A stretch of DNA of 64,000 bases. It comes from Tetranychus cinnabarinus. Lineage: Eukaryota; Arthropoda; Arachnida; Trombidiformes; Tetranychidae. The stretch's first letter is position 1. Each line of letters starts with the position of its first letter. Positions 10,098 through 23,092 of this stretch are shown here, piece by piece. The stretch is taken from contig WHVY01000001.1 of NCBI GenBank assembly GCA_022266195.1, positions 10,974,001-11,038,000 on the forward strand, in the 5' to 3' direction. Below the pieces are notes generated by a model. The model made no database searches, was not told the DNA's origin, and saw only the letters and a list, made by a program, of their open reading frames with translations. The translations under genes and the position numbers were made by a program.

Positions 10098-13000
10098 TCA
10101 AAGTCTTGATATATCGTTTGGCTTGAAAGAGTTCATTTGTATCTCCGCATTAATAGGCTGAAAAGGCGTCAAAACTTTCATTTGAGATTTTTTCACATTA
10201 TTTCGTGCAGAATAATTTCTAATCGAGTTGACGGTTGAACTTCGACCCGCATAGCCCCGTTTAATGGTACATCGAATAGCTCGTTGAACTTCCCCATTGC
10301 CAAAGCAGTAGAAAAATGAGACGAAAATTCCCTAAAAATAAAAGAGTTAAAGTTCAGTTTACTTACTTAAAGGTGAACTTATTTCATTACAATTGTGTAC
10401 TATTGGGCCGAAAATGATATTTTAATTTGATACATAATTTGTGCTAATGAAAATAAGGTGTCTTCAAACAGACTTCAGATGCAATGCTTTTGAAATGTTT
10501 GCTGCTCCTAAAACTGATAGAAATATTTGGAACTAAAGATCATTCCCAAGAGCCGACTTATCAACTAACCATTGAAACGGAACAAAAGAACAGTGGAAAA
10601 TCGATTGCTTCGCAACTAGCTTACTGCAACTTAAAATCAACTTATCAAGAACCGATAGGTAAAGATTTCCAACAAATATTCGGAACCATTATAATGATAA
10701 AGATAAAAAAATATTAATCATGTTGACTCTGGTTGACATTCAGACCTTAATAAAGCAATTGGACATATTCATGAAAATATTTCCCTATTTATTGAAGCTT
10801 TAGTCAAGCAACTTAATTATGAAATTCATATTTTGATGTCAGAACATTGAACAAAACTATTCAAAGAGCAAAAAATCAATCAATCTCCACAAGGATTCTA
10901 AGTTTAACCGCTAATTACACCGAAGACTGAATATATCAGATTGAGTTCATTGATGGAGTGAAATACTTCAGCAGTTTTTTTGATTGATTTTCCTTTCATA
11001 ATGTTATCCATATGGAGGGCTGATCATGAAAAGTCGAGATATTTTGCAAATAATCAAGTTATTCAAGCTGTTATTTATTTTGGATATAATGAGCTCAATG
11101 GAAATCATGTTTTCATTCCACTGTGATCTACCTTAAGATCAATAGAATTTTCATTATCCGTTAGAGAATTCAGTGAAATGCAATGATAATGATTGAGAAT
11201 CGAGGGATTTTACAGTCACTTATAAACGAGTTTCAGAATGAATTGTTCGAACTTTAATTAACTTGGTTTATACTAATCCGTTTTCAAAATGATTTGGAAA
11301 TTTGTTGCACAGTAGAGTAATATTAACATGAAAATCTAACAAAAACTTCATTCCGCTTCAATGAATTTACGCTCTACTTGAAAATTGTTATGAATTTTCT
11401 CTTTGTTAACTTATTTGCAATTCGACTGAAATCCCGAATAGTCCTGAATTATCTTCTTTTCAATTTGCAAAATCTAATTCATCTTCAAAACCCTAAGCAG
11501 ATTAACTTTTTTTCCTCAATGTTGACCAATTCACTTGGAAAAGTTTCCTATTCAAACTGATTCGAGTGTAATTCTGATCGTTCCCATGCAACTTGATAGA
11601 TGGAGCCTTATTACGGAACAACAATGCCATCTAGTGACACATTTGCTGTTTAGAACCCAAACTTGATTCAACAATTTAGGAATTAAAAGTTACTTTCTTG
11701 CAATAAGGTTTTTTCTGCTCAGTTTACAACTTTGCAATCAAGTAATTCTTTAAAATCTTGTAAATTCCAAAAACGTATTGGATTTTAATGTAACTCTTTT
11801 TACCTGAGACGATTGAAGAATAGCATTAGTTATCATATAAGCCATCTCTAGCTGCTTGTTATCCTTTGGATTGAAACAAAACAAGAGATGAGTGATTCCC
11901 AGAAGAGGAAACAACAAGATTGTTGCTTTGAGTGCTTTTCTGCTAGAAGAAAAAAAGGCCAAAAGATGGGAAAGAAAATTGATTTTAATTAATAACAATG
12001 TTGATCAACATGTTGAATCAATAAAAGTAATGAAGTATCAAGATGTTTGTTTACTAGAGAATCAGATTTCAGGTCAAGAGTGGTCAAGAGGCTTTCCAAG
12101 AGTAAATAATATAATATTGTATCACTATAAACTGCTATCAAAATTGGTTAAAGTAAACTGATATTCAACTGTAACAATCGATAATTACGTTGATTAAATC
12201 AAGCCAAGTGCATTCATTCGTTCGTTTGGCTAATCGTGAAGAGCATTGAGAAACATTGGGAAAGGTCAAGCAAAAGAATAAAAAAAGTTGCACTTGACAT
12301 GAATGTTTAAACTTGCATCAACATTCAATTACTTTAATTGTTTCATCGATTCAGTAGTGTTGATACACCACTTTGCTTTTTATTAATGGGTAAATCACCT
12401 GATCTTATTAGTTTCCTCTGATCGATTACGGCTCAATTGGGTAACAAGGATGCGAATAATGTTTACCAAAAAAGTCGAGTTTATCTGGAAACGAAAGTTG
12501 AAACGAAAAGAAGAAAAGAAGGAAAAAAGTTAAAAATTTTCTGGTAAAGTTTTTTGGGTTTCGGGTTGCATTTGTTGCGACATTTACCAGTAATGCAAGA
12601 ATCATTGGTGCTGTGATTATCCATATTGTAACCCGATCACCATAACCTTCCCAGCATCGAGAGTGCAACGTTTTATTGACTATGTAAGCCCATGTCAAAA
12701 TGATGAAAAGTGGAATGCCTTAAAGGAATAGAAAGTTGCAAATAGAAAAAAAGAGATGAAAAGAAAAGTTTTTTTCCTTTTTGTTCATGCAACAATTAAT
12801 TCAATTAAAAGTTGATGATGATTGATATTGATGAAATAATTACTTTGGACTTGGATTTGTCGTTTAATTTGTTACAAAATTTGCATCTACTTGTCATTAA
12901 GCATCAACATCAACAATCAATTTTGTCAACATTCAACTCACCCCAGCCAATGGCGTAGTATAGTTTAAAAGGGAAACTTTTCCTGAAAATTCCAGTTGTA

Positions 13001-16000
13001 ACTCGACTGTGAAGTAAAAGTCCTTCAATGAACATCCAATTGATGGATGCAAGAGCAGAATACATTTTAAGTGACAATACCAATTTACACAGAATGGGCT
13101 GAGAAGAAATTGATAGTTGCAGAATTTTTGTATTAAATAATTTTCTTTGATTGTTCAATTTGTTTCTTTTCTCTTTTCGACTCACATTTTCTTTTGTAAA
13201 ATTGAATTGACCGTCAAACACAATGGACGAAGATATTATCAGTAAAGAGACACAGTGGATAATCAAGGCAAATACAAGGTTACGATGAACTCGAAGTCTT
13301 GGACATTCGAGTCTCCTTTACCAAACCATTGTGATGAAAAGTGAAAAGTTGAAAATTGAGAAACAGAGATGGCGAGAAAAAAAGTTGAATTGAAAAGAGT
13401 GATTCAAGCGATTGATGAAAACTCACTTGAAGTGGAGAAATATGAACATTGTTGTAAGAAGAAGGACGATTGAAATTGATGAGCACACAAAGAGTATATA
13501 ACCAATTGCATAAGGTACCGATTTATCAGAAGACTGTCAGAAACGGAATGAAAAAGTTAATTAGAAATGGTAAGGGGTCGAAACAGTAGTACTTTATCGA
13601 AGCATTTTCTCAGAATTTGAGGAAAGACAACACAATGCATTGATATCCATGAACTTAATTTGCCCAGTTGATGCATTTTTTACTTTTAATTCAAAACTAT
13701 ATCAATGAAATTGATATTGACATTGACATCTAAATCTGGATAGCACCTGAAATTTTCTGCTTGACTAACGTTATAGTTTGTAAAAATAGGAAAGTTTTTT
13801 TACGAATGCATTCGATTCCTTTATCAGGTATGAGGCCGAAACTCTGAAACGATTTTTAGTTCTTGGGTTTTTATATTAATTCATAATGCTTTCAAATGTT
13901 TCTGTAATTCAAGCACCTGCGGCTCGATAAATTCGGTTGATTTAATCTGAAAAATCATTCGTTCTTGCGTTTGTGGTTTCTAAAATGGTTTGGTTCGAGC
14001 AGATTTGGTCAATTGACAACTAAATACAAAGGAAACATCAAATCGCAATTTTGCATACAACTGCTCTCCATCGAAAAATCTAGTTTGAATTGAGAAGACT
14101 GGATACGTGAAATCGTCATTTTTGAAAAACATTTTTGTATGAATGATGGAGAACAATCCTGTAAAAGATTCTTTCACAGGCCAATGAAATAGTGAAATTT
14201 TCAATTGATGTTAATTGCAATCGAACGAATATTGAATGAAATGAAATATAAAAAAAATTTATTAATAGTTAAGCTTTTTGAATAGTTCGTAGTTTTTAAA
14301 CTTATTTGCTATTTTGTCCTTTTACTTAACAAAATACTTCATGCTGCTCCAATAATTTTGACGATCCTCTTGAAAATTATGAATTCCCATTTGTGAGCTT
14401 ATTTGTTATTCAACTAAAATCCATCAATAGTTCTGAATTATCTTCTTTCAATTTACAAATTCTAATTCATCTTCAAACCCACAAGCAGATTAACCTTTTT
14501 CCCTCAACGTTGACCAACTCACTTGGAAAAGTTTCCTATTCAAACTGATTCAAGTGTATTATAAGTTCGATTATTTTCATGAAACTTGATAGATGGAGCC
14601 TCGTTACAGAGGCTTCCGAGTTATACTTAAAGTTGAACAATGAAGTTATAAAAAATTTTACTGAGCATAAAAGTCTTTAGAAAGCTGAACTATGATTTAG
14701 TTCGATTGGAGTTTTAAGTTACTTTTAACAAGATCAATTCATTGAATGTAACAATTTCTTTCGAGCATGAATGGAGATAAAATTTGATGAATAAAAATTT
14801 TTTATAAACATTGTTTTTCTTCATGGATTCGTGCTCTTAATCAAAATAGATTAATCAAGCAAAAAGAGGGACAAAAATCCAGAGAATTCTGTTGTCTCTC
14901 ATCATGATAATTAATTCAAACTTTATCTCCTAATTACGAAGAGAAAAAAGACTTGTTTATCTTTGTTTTTCAGCTACACTCTGAATGTATAAAATACTTT
15001 ACAATCAGTTAAATGTCAACAATTAGAAGTAAAATCATGATTCAGTAGACAGATTCAATAGTGGAAATGTACTGATGAAGCATTGTAGCCTGGAGAATTC
15101 AAGAGGAAAGGAGAACTGAAATTGATGGAAATAATTCATTTCATCTTTTCAACTCTTTAACTCATTATTTCATCAAAGTAAATCTCTTCAATTCCTATTT
15201 GAACCAAGCAACTCTTTGCTTCTTTAAAGTAAGACCATTTATCATGCAGGTTATCGATCATGATGACATTCTCATACATTTTAGTTGTCAATTTATTGCT
15301 TTGCGCCATTAAAATTATCAATCCACAATCAATATAAACTCAACGAACAGTTTCATATTGAAACATCAGTGAACAAAATTCTTTCTTTTCCGTTCTTCGA
15401 TTGGTCAAATTGAAATATTACAAATGTGTTTTTCATCACTCTCATTTATTGAAAGGTTTAAGACTAACGTAAGATTGATGTGATTCTGATCATAACATTC
15501 CTCAAGCAAGTGTTTCTTTTTAATGATTGATTCTTTGCAGAGTTTAAAGTTTCGTTAAGCTTCGATGTTTGTAATTACGGGTGATGAGCTGACCTGAGTA
15601 GTTAGCAACTTACCGATGAAAGTAAACTTAGGCACTGAGTGTAATTGGTCCAATTCTCATTCGACCAATTTCCAGTTGAATCACAATAACGAAAGGCTTC
15701 TGGCTCTGTAAGATAATACAAATTATGAATGATAAAATGAGTATTGAACGTGTTCCATAAGAGTGGATAAAATAAACTTAATAAAATTAATGGTGAGAAA
15801 CATTAATCTTAATTCATATCATTACGTGCATAACTTTATAGCTAAATTGGCAAAGAATGAACATTCAAAGATGAATGAGTCTGATAAAGATGTTGCCTTT
15901 CATACATAATACATACATAATGTAAATAATGATAAAGGTTAAAAAAGTGAGAAAAAATGGCCAATTTGAGGTTATTATCTGATTCAAAAATCAAAGATTG

Positions 16001-17623
16001 ATCGTGAAATTATTGTAATGGAAATGGTTGATCAATGATAATGGCTGAAGTTACCCTTCAAGTTGATTTCTTGTTGACTAAGCAACGAAAGGGTCCATTA
16101 AAGCAACATCTTGAGTAAGCTGGGCTCACAGGATTTTTTGCCTTTTGACTTCAAGGTTCAAAATGAAAACAAAATATTTCATTTTATTCAATATAAGTTG
16201 GACTGAACATTTGATCTGAGTTAATCCATTCAGTTTAATGCAATCTATGGGATTTCATTAGGTAAACCCAAAACTCTTCAGCGATAAAAACTTGGGTTTA
16301 CCTAATAATATTCATATGTTGCTCATGACTATTCATCATTTCTCGTATAATGAATGTTCATGACATATAAATATGAGCTGCAATATCAGCTATACTTTAT
16401 TGCTAGCTTATACACTACTAGAGATGGACGATAATCCTAGTTATCATCACCATAACCAATTGTGATTGATGAGGTTCAATAGATTTTTGTGGTTAAAAAG
16501 GCTAGTTTAGAGAGCTAGTCCATCATGGATTAGTTATTAACGATCATACTATCAATGCAATTGAAATTATCGAGACTCATTTGTAAACTGAATATTCTAT
16601 CTGAAAACTTTTTGACTTTTCCAAAGGTATTACATTTTGCGTCACTAAGAGGTATTGAACAATATGTTTAAATTTGAATTTGTGGAAACCTAAATTTATC
16701 GCATTTCCATTTTAAAGATGAAGTCAATTGTGTTTGGCAATACGGGAAAAAAGTATTTGCATGTTATCAAGAAAAAGATTAGCATTTCCATGTAGTTTCA
16801 CTCGATATTTTTCGAGGCAAAAAATCTTGAAATAGATAAGAGAACAAGCTGAATTGCATGATTGATTCAATTTCCATGATCATTAATAATGAATTTGTTT
16901 ATGACAAACAATAAAGTTGGCCCAAAGTGTGTGTATTCGATATAAACTATTTGACATGTAATCATGACATGACATTTGAAACTAAAGGAGGTTAAAAAGC
17001 TCATGGCGTTGGATTTCACACTAGCATTTCCTGATACTAAAACGATGCACATTCAATTGCATGATTTGAATGGGTCTACTTTGTAGATAATATTTACGAA
17101 TAAATGTTGCATAATCTGAATGTTTAATTCCCAATGGATCATGAACTTTTAAGCAAATCTTTTGATGATAAATGTGAAAATCTTTAAAGCAAATTGAAAA
17201 CTTGACACAACTCGAATGATATAAAAAATGGTTTTGAAAAATATTGAGAAAACCAGAAAATGCAAAATGATGAAAATCCAAGATAATCTTTTTTGGTTCT
17301 TTTTGTCTAGTTTTTTTGAATGAAAAATTCTTGAAATAAGACTGTTTCAGATTTTTCCTCCTCAGGCAAAACAGTTGATAATATTTTTACCTTTGTTTGG
17401 AAGGTCAATTTAGTCGTGCAAATTTTTTCCACTGTTGAACTCAAGACAAAACTTGAGGTTGAATCAATGGTTAAATTGTTTTGCTTACCTGAGTAAATGT
17501 AATCTGATTGAATTTCCAATTTGGAAGTTTCAAAAATAGTGTGACACGAGATTCGAATTTTACTGTTTGCTTTAACTGGAGGCCAACAATAAACTCCATC
17601 CCAAACTGCTTTGCACCAATTTT
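10098..17623 (-). CDS. Class B (secretin-family) neuropeptide GPCR, multi-exon, incomplete at 5' end
   Basis: Eight exons join with consistent phases: 17489-17623, 15614-15705, 13427-13533, 13186-13315, 12942-13098, 12588-12718, (one short exon not found), 11804-11942, 10098-10331 (stop). Domains in order: hormone-binding domain (WCKAVWDGVYCWPP; FRYCDSTGNW; WTNYTQC), TM1, ICL1 with CPRLRVHRNL, TM3 with LCK and NWMFIEGLLLHS, ECL2 with RCWEGYGDR before TM5, TM6 RKALKATILLFPLLGITHLL, TM7 end FYCFGNGEVQ and a short tail. The ECD wording resembles the calcitonin/PDF/DH31 group, but the ligand is not determined. Exon 1 is preceded by a pyrimidine tract and CAG, so an upstream signal-peptide exon is expected; alternatively the frame runs on to an ATG at 17750 with a hydrophobic leader. 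The start of ICL3 is missing between 12588 and 11942. The first conserved ECD cysteine is also not yet accounted for. Confidence 0.88.
11340..11606 (+). repeat. Intronic dispersed repeat, copy 1
   Basis: About 267 bp matching 14333-14605 in direct orientation, with shared blocks such as AAGTTTCCTATTCAAACTGA and TTGATAGATGGAGCCT. Both copies lie in introns of the class B receptor. The 60-codon frame inside it is not a gene. Confidence 0.8.
14333..14605 (+). repeat. Intronic dispersed repeat, copy 2
   Basis: Diverged direct copy of 11340-11606, about 3 kb away in another intron of the same gene. No terminal repeats or coding capacity are visible, so its type is unknown. Confidence 0.8.
16257..16306. 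repeat. Perfect 15-bp stem hairpin in an intron
   Basis: ATTAGGTAAACCCAA and its exact complement are separated by 20 bp (stems 16257-16271 and 16292-16306). It could fold as DNA or RNA; no function is shown. Confidence 0.6.
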
Positions 17624-17750
17624 CTGAATCGATGAACAGTAAAAGAAAATGAGGAAAGAAAAACATTACAATTAAATAATGAAGATCAGGCATGAAGATG
17701 ATGAGGAAGTTCAGTGAAATCAAGAAAATGAATATCAAGTGAGTAAACAT

Positions 17751-19442
17751 TTGAAAAAGAACAGTTTTTTAGTTTGGAAAAAAAGTTTTCCCTGAAATAA
17801 TTTTTTCTCTGATAAAGCGTCATAATTCGTTGAGCTAAAAAATTAAAGATGAATTTTCATCCTTTTGTTGAAAAATTTATCTATTTATGTATCTTTAAGC
17901 TAATAATGATGCTTAAAAAAGCTTTGAGCAAATAAATAGACTTTTCAGGAAAAAAAATATTGATAAAGTCAAATGAAGGAGTAAAAAGAGAGGAATAAAT
18001 ATTTACTCTAATGGGCCAATGCATTAAATACAAAATGTTAAATTGTTTTAATCATTAAGATGTGCTTTTCATTTTCATCATGAATCAACTTTTACATAAA
18101 TATTTGCGATAAAAGTTTCATTTGAATAAGGCTTAATCTGATAAACATTTGATTACCGATTTTGTGCAAAATAACAGCAAATGTACCATGTCTTTATTGA
18201 ATCACATCTAAATGTTTATCACAAAGTTGTTAAGATTAGCATCTTGTAGCAACTATTTTCGTTGGTGACCTTTAAAGATAAACATTGTTTTCATTTCAAT
18301 TGAAACGAAGTTTGCTTGATAATGTTTTAAACCAAGAATAAATGTTGACATTAAGTCAAGTTTTGTGCACTGTTTTTTAATTGTTTGCTAGACAATCTGA
18401 TTGACTCTGATTTTATCTAATCATAAATTGGTTCATTACTTTAATTTCAATCAAAGTGATGGATAAACAGAAAAAAGTCATTAGGTAAATAAACTTGTAC
18501 TTTACTATTTAATGGGTTAATAGTGAGAAACTATACAATTTAATTAGTTTGCAAGGTTTCTTTGATGAGAAATCATCATGACTTCTGACTGATATGTTGA
18601 TTATTCTACGCACTACGTTGGAATTGTGTCAATGTATGATGGATTGATTTGTGAGTGGCTTAAAGGTGGAATGGGTCAATACAGTGAATTACGTGATATT
18701 TTATTTCAGTTACAGGGAACCTAAACAAAATTCATTTTGTTTAATTTTTGCTAGTGCTGCGAGAGATAAAGATTAAGAAAAGTTTTTGAAATGCTTTTCT
18801 AAGAAAATGAATGGTTTTTTATTGAATTCAAGTTGAGAAAGTTATCTCTTGATTTTATCAGATATAGGGTAATGGACGTGATGGAATCAAGATTGATACT
18901 CATGCTGAGAGACGATTGAACAGGAAAAAGGCTTTAGGCACAAATCTAAATTCAGATAAACAGAGAATGTGAAGATTTTTCTCAAGAATTGATTAAAAGC
19001 CACTTGAATCGTGGATTGGTAAATGAACAAAGAAAAGGGAAAAGGGATTGTGAATTTGATGGAATCAGCTTTTCAAGATTTACTTTTTACGATTCAATTT
19101 CAACTGTGTTCAACCTTCAAGTTAGCATATAACAGTAAATGTATCGAAATGTTGCTTTTTTGACAAACATTCGCAGAAATTGATTCTAAAAAATAGCTAA
19201 ATAGATCAAATTCAGGAAACTAAATTCGAATTTTTCATCCGATTGGAAATTGTTTTCAACAGCATGTACGATGGGTAAAAAAGTAAATACTAAATTTTCT
19301 TTGACACATTTTAGTCTATTCCTAGGGAATCAGCTAAATCTTTATGAGAAAAACTCGCTTTATTATTCAATTTTTTGAATGTTTTGATCACGAGCCAACT
19401 AAAGCAAATTTTCTCAAGGATTTTCAACCTTTCTTTTTATTG
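17751..19442. other. Non-coding stretch upstream of the receptor's first identified exon
   Basis: AT-rich, no supported exon on either strand. The missing 5' exon(s) of the class B receptor should lie in or beyond this stretch, which would place the mobile elements at 19.4-34.7 kb in its intron or upstream region. Confidence 0.4.
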
Positions 19443-19934
19443 ACAAGGGAACTTTGTCAACCTTACCTGAGGGATTTTGATGAGACATAGCGCAAATGAT
19501 AGGGTTTAAAGTTGAGCCATTTTTGTTTTAATCAAAATTAAAATTATTTAATTTCATGTAGATGCGGTGGCGATATTTTTTTTTATTGATTTTGATTTAG
19601 GATTGTTCCTGAGATCGGTTAAGACAATTAGAAGTCAAAATCAATAAAAAAAATATCTAAAAAATTTTCATAAAAGTTGCCCCAAACGTGATTCGAACCA
19701 AAAGAACCATAAACCTTTGCAAGTGCCTTAACCCTTGCGCCACCGCATCTACATGAAATTAAATAATTTTAATTTTGATTAAAACAAAAATGGCTCAACT
19801 TTAAACCCAAAAATCTAAGGAACCACTGCATTTACAGAAAAAAGCCACCAGTCCGTTAATGAAGGAGCTTGGCCCTATCATTTGCGCTATGTCTCATCAA
19901 AATCCCTCAGGTAAGGTTGACAAAGTTCCCTTGT
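19443..19934. mobile_element. Palindromic non-autonomous element with a tRNA-like pol III box pair
   Basis: The outer 60-plus bp are inverted copies (left starts ACAAGGGAACTTTGTCAACC; right ends with its complement). The homology continues inward through the block that ends GTAGATGCGGTGGCG and again through a T-rich/ATTGATTTTGAT block. The right arm additionally holds about 70 bp (19805-19875) and a segment (19679-19750) that on the minus strand reads TGGCGCAAGGG ... GGTTCGAATCA, matching the A and B boxes of a tRNA-type pol III promoter. No target duplication was recognised. Confidence 0.7.
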
Positions 19935-21413
19935 GAATACCAGATAGCAGGACCAACTTAAATGTTGAATTTTCAAGTAAATAGCAATTTATAACTTTTC
20001 GCAGAAAACACTGCTGAAATCTCCATGTGGTTCATACTGACTGAAAATGCTAAGTGTTTTGGACCGAATCACTTACAAACTTGTGATTATTTGTACTCTT
20101 TGCTGTTAAGGAGGATGAGGTTTGGTGGTTGTAGACTGAAGTGGTTTTTCGGTGCCCAGTGGCGGTTTCTCAGGTGTTTGTGGTTGCTTTAGATTCTTTG
20201 GTTTGATAAACGGAACTTTATTTGGGGTTTATCGCTCTTCTTTGGAAGAGGTTGCATACTTAATGTTTGTTTCTCCCAACGCCATTCTGTCCCCTTCGTT
20301 ACCTTTTCTTACTTTTCTTTTTCTGGTGATCACCTCTGTTCCCTTCGTCACCTTTGCGCTGCGTATCCTTAGTTTATTTAAGTTGTGTTTTGGACTGTGG
20401 TTCATTACTAGGTTTTTTTAGACTTCCACTTTTTTACTGGACGCATATCAATGTGATTTGTCTTTTGAGCGCTCATCAAAGTAGTCCTGTCTCTTCTCCA
20501 TTTTTTTACTCATTTAAATGATAGCGTCAAGTTTGTCGGCCATTGTGATTAGAGCCACTAAAGTTGTTTTTTGTCACCCCATTATTTGACTTAGGTGAGG
20601 TTAAATGGTCAAGTATGGGGAAGGTTTATTAGTAATTTTTAATATCAATTGGAATCATAAAGTTAATCTGAATGAACAGTGAAGAGGTTAGTCCAGTGGC
20701 TGGTGTCAGTGAGACATTATGTTGGGTAAAGATGATGTTGGTTAAAGATGATGTTGGTAAAAGGGGAATTTGATTAAAATGAAGTTGACAAAAATCAAGA
20801 TTCAATACTAGATTGCTGGATAAGCAATCAGGTGAACTTAATGGTCAAATAGATGATGTTAATCGAGTTAAATTAATATTAAATTCAATATTAACAATTA
20901 GTCAAATGGACAAAACACTCTTTTCAGGTTATCACTTCGGAGTCGAACTATCAACTGAAGGAAAATCCTTCCTTTCCTTCAACTTAAGAAAGAGAAACCA
21001 GGCAAAAGTAGTGCTTTACCGTTGAGCTCAACAAAGGATTTGTTTTAGCCCTTACATTCATTTTTGCTTCGCAACGAACCAAATACAGAAAGAGAAAAAG
21101 ATTGTGACGAAAAAGAGGAAATAAAACACAACGTTTCTCTTTCCTATTTTGTCACTTAAACATTGCTATATTATATATAGCTTATCATTCATTTTGACTT
21201 GTTATTATCAAATATCAGAAAGATAGAAATTCTGTTTTAAAATTTATGTGTAAATACGAGTATAAATCATTCAAATACAAGTATGCGACTAAAAATATTT
21301 TCGCAGCTTAATTCAGTGTGTCTATGTATTCATATGAGAAAATAAGAATTCATTAACAATTAAGACGCATATTCAGGTTATATAATATTTAAATTACAGG
21401 TTATTACATTTAA

Positions 21414-21857
21414 TCAAATCATAGGACCAGAAAATCTTTCTACCAAATACTTCTCAGGGACTTTGCTCATTCTTTGAAGTTCTTTCAGTAAGAAGGTTTC
21501 GTACGATAAGTCACTATCGGCTTTAATTTTCAACATTTCTCTCAGGATAGTGTTCTCACGATGAATCCTTTCTTTTTCTAAGGCTTCTTTGTTAATCGAC
21601 GCATCCAACTTTTTTATTTCTTTCTTTAGCGACTTGATGCGTTGTTCAGCTTTTCCTTCGGTTTTACAGATACGATGAATTCTCTTTATTACAACTTCTC
21701 GGACATCTTTTTTGATCATTGTATCCATATTACCATATTCTTCCATAATTTTGAAAATATCGTTAATCTTCCCGTTTATGGGTCCAGGGCGGTTTATTAT
21801 TCGAATCACTTGTTCAAGTTGGTGAGACAAAGATACTGAATATACTGGTGCACTCAT
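21414..21857 (-). CDS. 147-aa coiled-coil protein, left palindrome arm
   Basis: ATG at 21857, stop at 21414. Not a family I recognise. Residues about 22-45 hold a NRPGPINGKINDIFKIMEEY motif; residues about 75-115 form a Lys/Glu-rich coiled coil (KKEIKKLDASINKEALEKE); the C-terminus has LLKELQRMSKVPEKYLVERF. The same order of motifs is found in the protein at 40404-40880 (PGPLGGKVKDMFELMETY; KKELKDLDRALNKEAKEK; ALKELQRITKVPQNILVERC), so this is a family carried by at least two different mobile elements. A TATAAAA lies 186 bp upstream. Intact and identical to the right-arm copy, which suggests recent duplication, gene conversion or selection. Confidence 0.7.
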   Translation of the reverse strand: MSAPVYSVSLSHQLEQVIRIINRPGPINGKINDIFKIMEEYGNMDTMIKKDVREVVIKRIHRICKTEGKAEQRIKSLKKEIKKLDASINKEALEKERIHRENTILREMLKIKADSDLSYETFLLKELQRMSKVPEKYLVERFSGPMI

Positions 21858-22042
21858 GCTGATATATAGAATATGTGGAAAATAAAAAATAACACTGGAA
21901 CTAAATAATAATTAACTTTGAAATAAGTAAAAATCAGTAGTTAGATGATATCAAACTAATTAGTAAATCAAGTTGACAATAATTCAATTCTTGAGGTATG
22001 TTATCATAATAAATGAATGAAATGTATGGGATAATCTATTGG

Positions 22043-22049
22043 TTTTATA
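22043..22049 (-). promoter_or_regulatory. TATA box (TATAAAA) of left-arm coiled-coil gene
   Basis: GTATAAAACC on the minus strand, 186 bp upstream of the ATG at 21857. The exact mirror copy is at 23093-23099. Confidence 0.5.
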
Positions 22050-22474
22050 CTCATTGGGAGAGAACGTTTCAACAGCTCCCTCAACAAGATTTCCCACCTA
22101 CTAGGTAGGAAAAGTGCTTTCATTGGTTGAAAGCTATATTGTTTTCGATAGGTCTGTCTATACTGTGTATTCAGACTATCCTCGAAGATAATATTTGAAA
22201 AGATTACAATTTTTCGATATTTTAATGTCCATAATCTCCTTGGCGTTTTTATCCTTGACGGTGGTTTGTATCAATAACTTGTGAATCAGACGTCAGCTCA
22301 CTATGATACTTATTGAGTAAGGCAAATCAGGCAAAGCTTCAAGGCCACTACGGTACCAGAAAGCTGGCTTTGAACTTAAGGGCCCTTGAACTAATTTTTT
22401 TGGCCATTTCTAATTCACAATTTTATATGATTGGTGTTTTCCACAGAAAGCTTGTTAAGACATTCTAGCACGGC

Positions 22475-22849
22475 GTGAGCAGGAAAACCCATCTATTCAC
22501 AACGATAAAATTCAATACGTTCCAATATGAAGCTACAAAGGTGACCACGAAACCTGTCTTTCTTCAAGATAACGCTAGACCTCATAAAGCCAGAGATAGT
22601 ATAGTTTTATTCAGCGAATTTGGTTGTGAATTGATTGACCATGCATCCTCTTCACGTGAACGGGCCCTAAGTGACTTCTTTTTATTCTCAATCCAAAAGC
22701 AATTTCTTCGAGATACAAGATTTCCCGGTCGGAAGTCGATCATAGAAGCAGTTCAAGGGCCCTTAAGTTCAAAGCCAGCTTTCTGGTACCGTAGTGGCCT
22801 TGAAGCTTTGCCTGATTTGCCTTACTCAATAAGTATCATAGTGAGCTGA
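22475..22849 (+). pseudogene. Mariner-type transposase remnant at the palindrome centre
   Basis: The frame shows FLQDNARPHKA (mariner DD34D second Asp region), then a damaged stretch where PYSPDLAPSD would be expected (only SDFFLF is recognisable), then a RFPGRKSIIEAV and FWYRSGLEALPDL ending typical of mariner C-termini. The N-terminal half and the first catalytic Asp are absent, and the frame starts with GTG. Its last third lies in the right arm, so the other arm has the complement of that part. Non-functional as a transposase. Confidence 0.85.
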
Positions 22850-23092
22850 CGTCTGATTCACAAGTTATTGATACAAACCACCGTCAAGGATAAAAACGCC
22901 AAGGAGATTATGGACATTAAAATATCGAAAAATTGTAATCTTTTCAAATATTATCTTCGAGGATAGTCTGAATACACAGTATAGACAGACCTATCGAAAA
23001 CAATATAGCTTTCAACCAATGAAAGCACTTTTCCTACCTAGTAGGTGGGAAATCTTGTTGAGGGAGCTGTTGAAACGTTCTCTCCCAATGAG

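Larger units (their letters stand above)
20099..22392 (+). repeat. Left arm of the giant palindrome
   Basis: 2,294 bp, inverted copy of the right arm. Contains the minus-strand coiled-coil gene (21414-21857), its promoter region and, at 20933-21060, a weak A-box/B-box-like pair (GAGCTCAACGGTAAAGCAC and AGTTCGACTCC read on the minus strand) without a convincing tRNA fold. Frames at 20152-20421 and 20813-21025 are repeated in the other arm only because the DNA is repeated; they look non-coding. Confidence 0.9.

Noticed and set aside
19679..19750. Candidate tRNA gene on the minus strand
   Set aside because: Box pair is good, but no cloverleaf acceptor stem is visible and it lies in a repeat element; called a SINE-like promoter instead.
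20152..20421. 89-codon hydrophobic frame, also at 33203-33472
   Set aside because: Starts with GTG; duplication follows from the palindrome; the opposite strand is the GA-rich side, which makes an apparently hydrophobic antisense frame.
20813..21025. 70-codon frame repeated at 32599-32811
   Set aside because: Exists twice only because the arms are identical; no start context or domain.
20933..21060. tRNA-like A and B boxes in both palindrome arms
   Set aside because: The boxes are too far apart and the flanking acceptor strands do not pair, so no tRNA gene is called.
21642..21839. 65-codon plus-strand frame (mirror at 31785-31982)
   Set aside because: Antisense shadow of the 147-aa coiled-coil gene.
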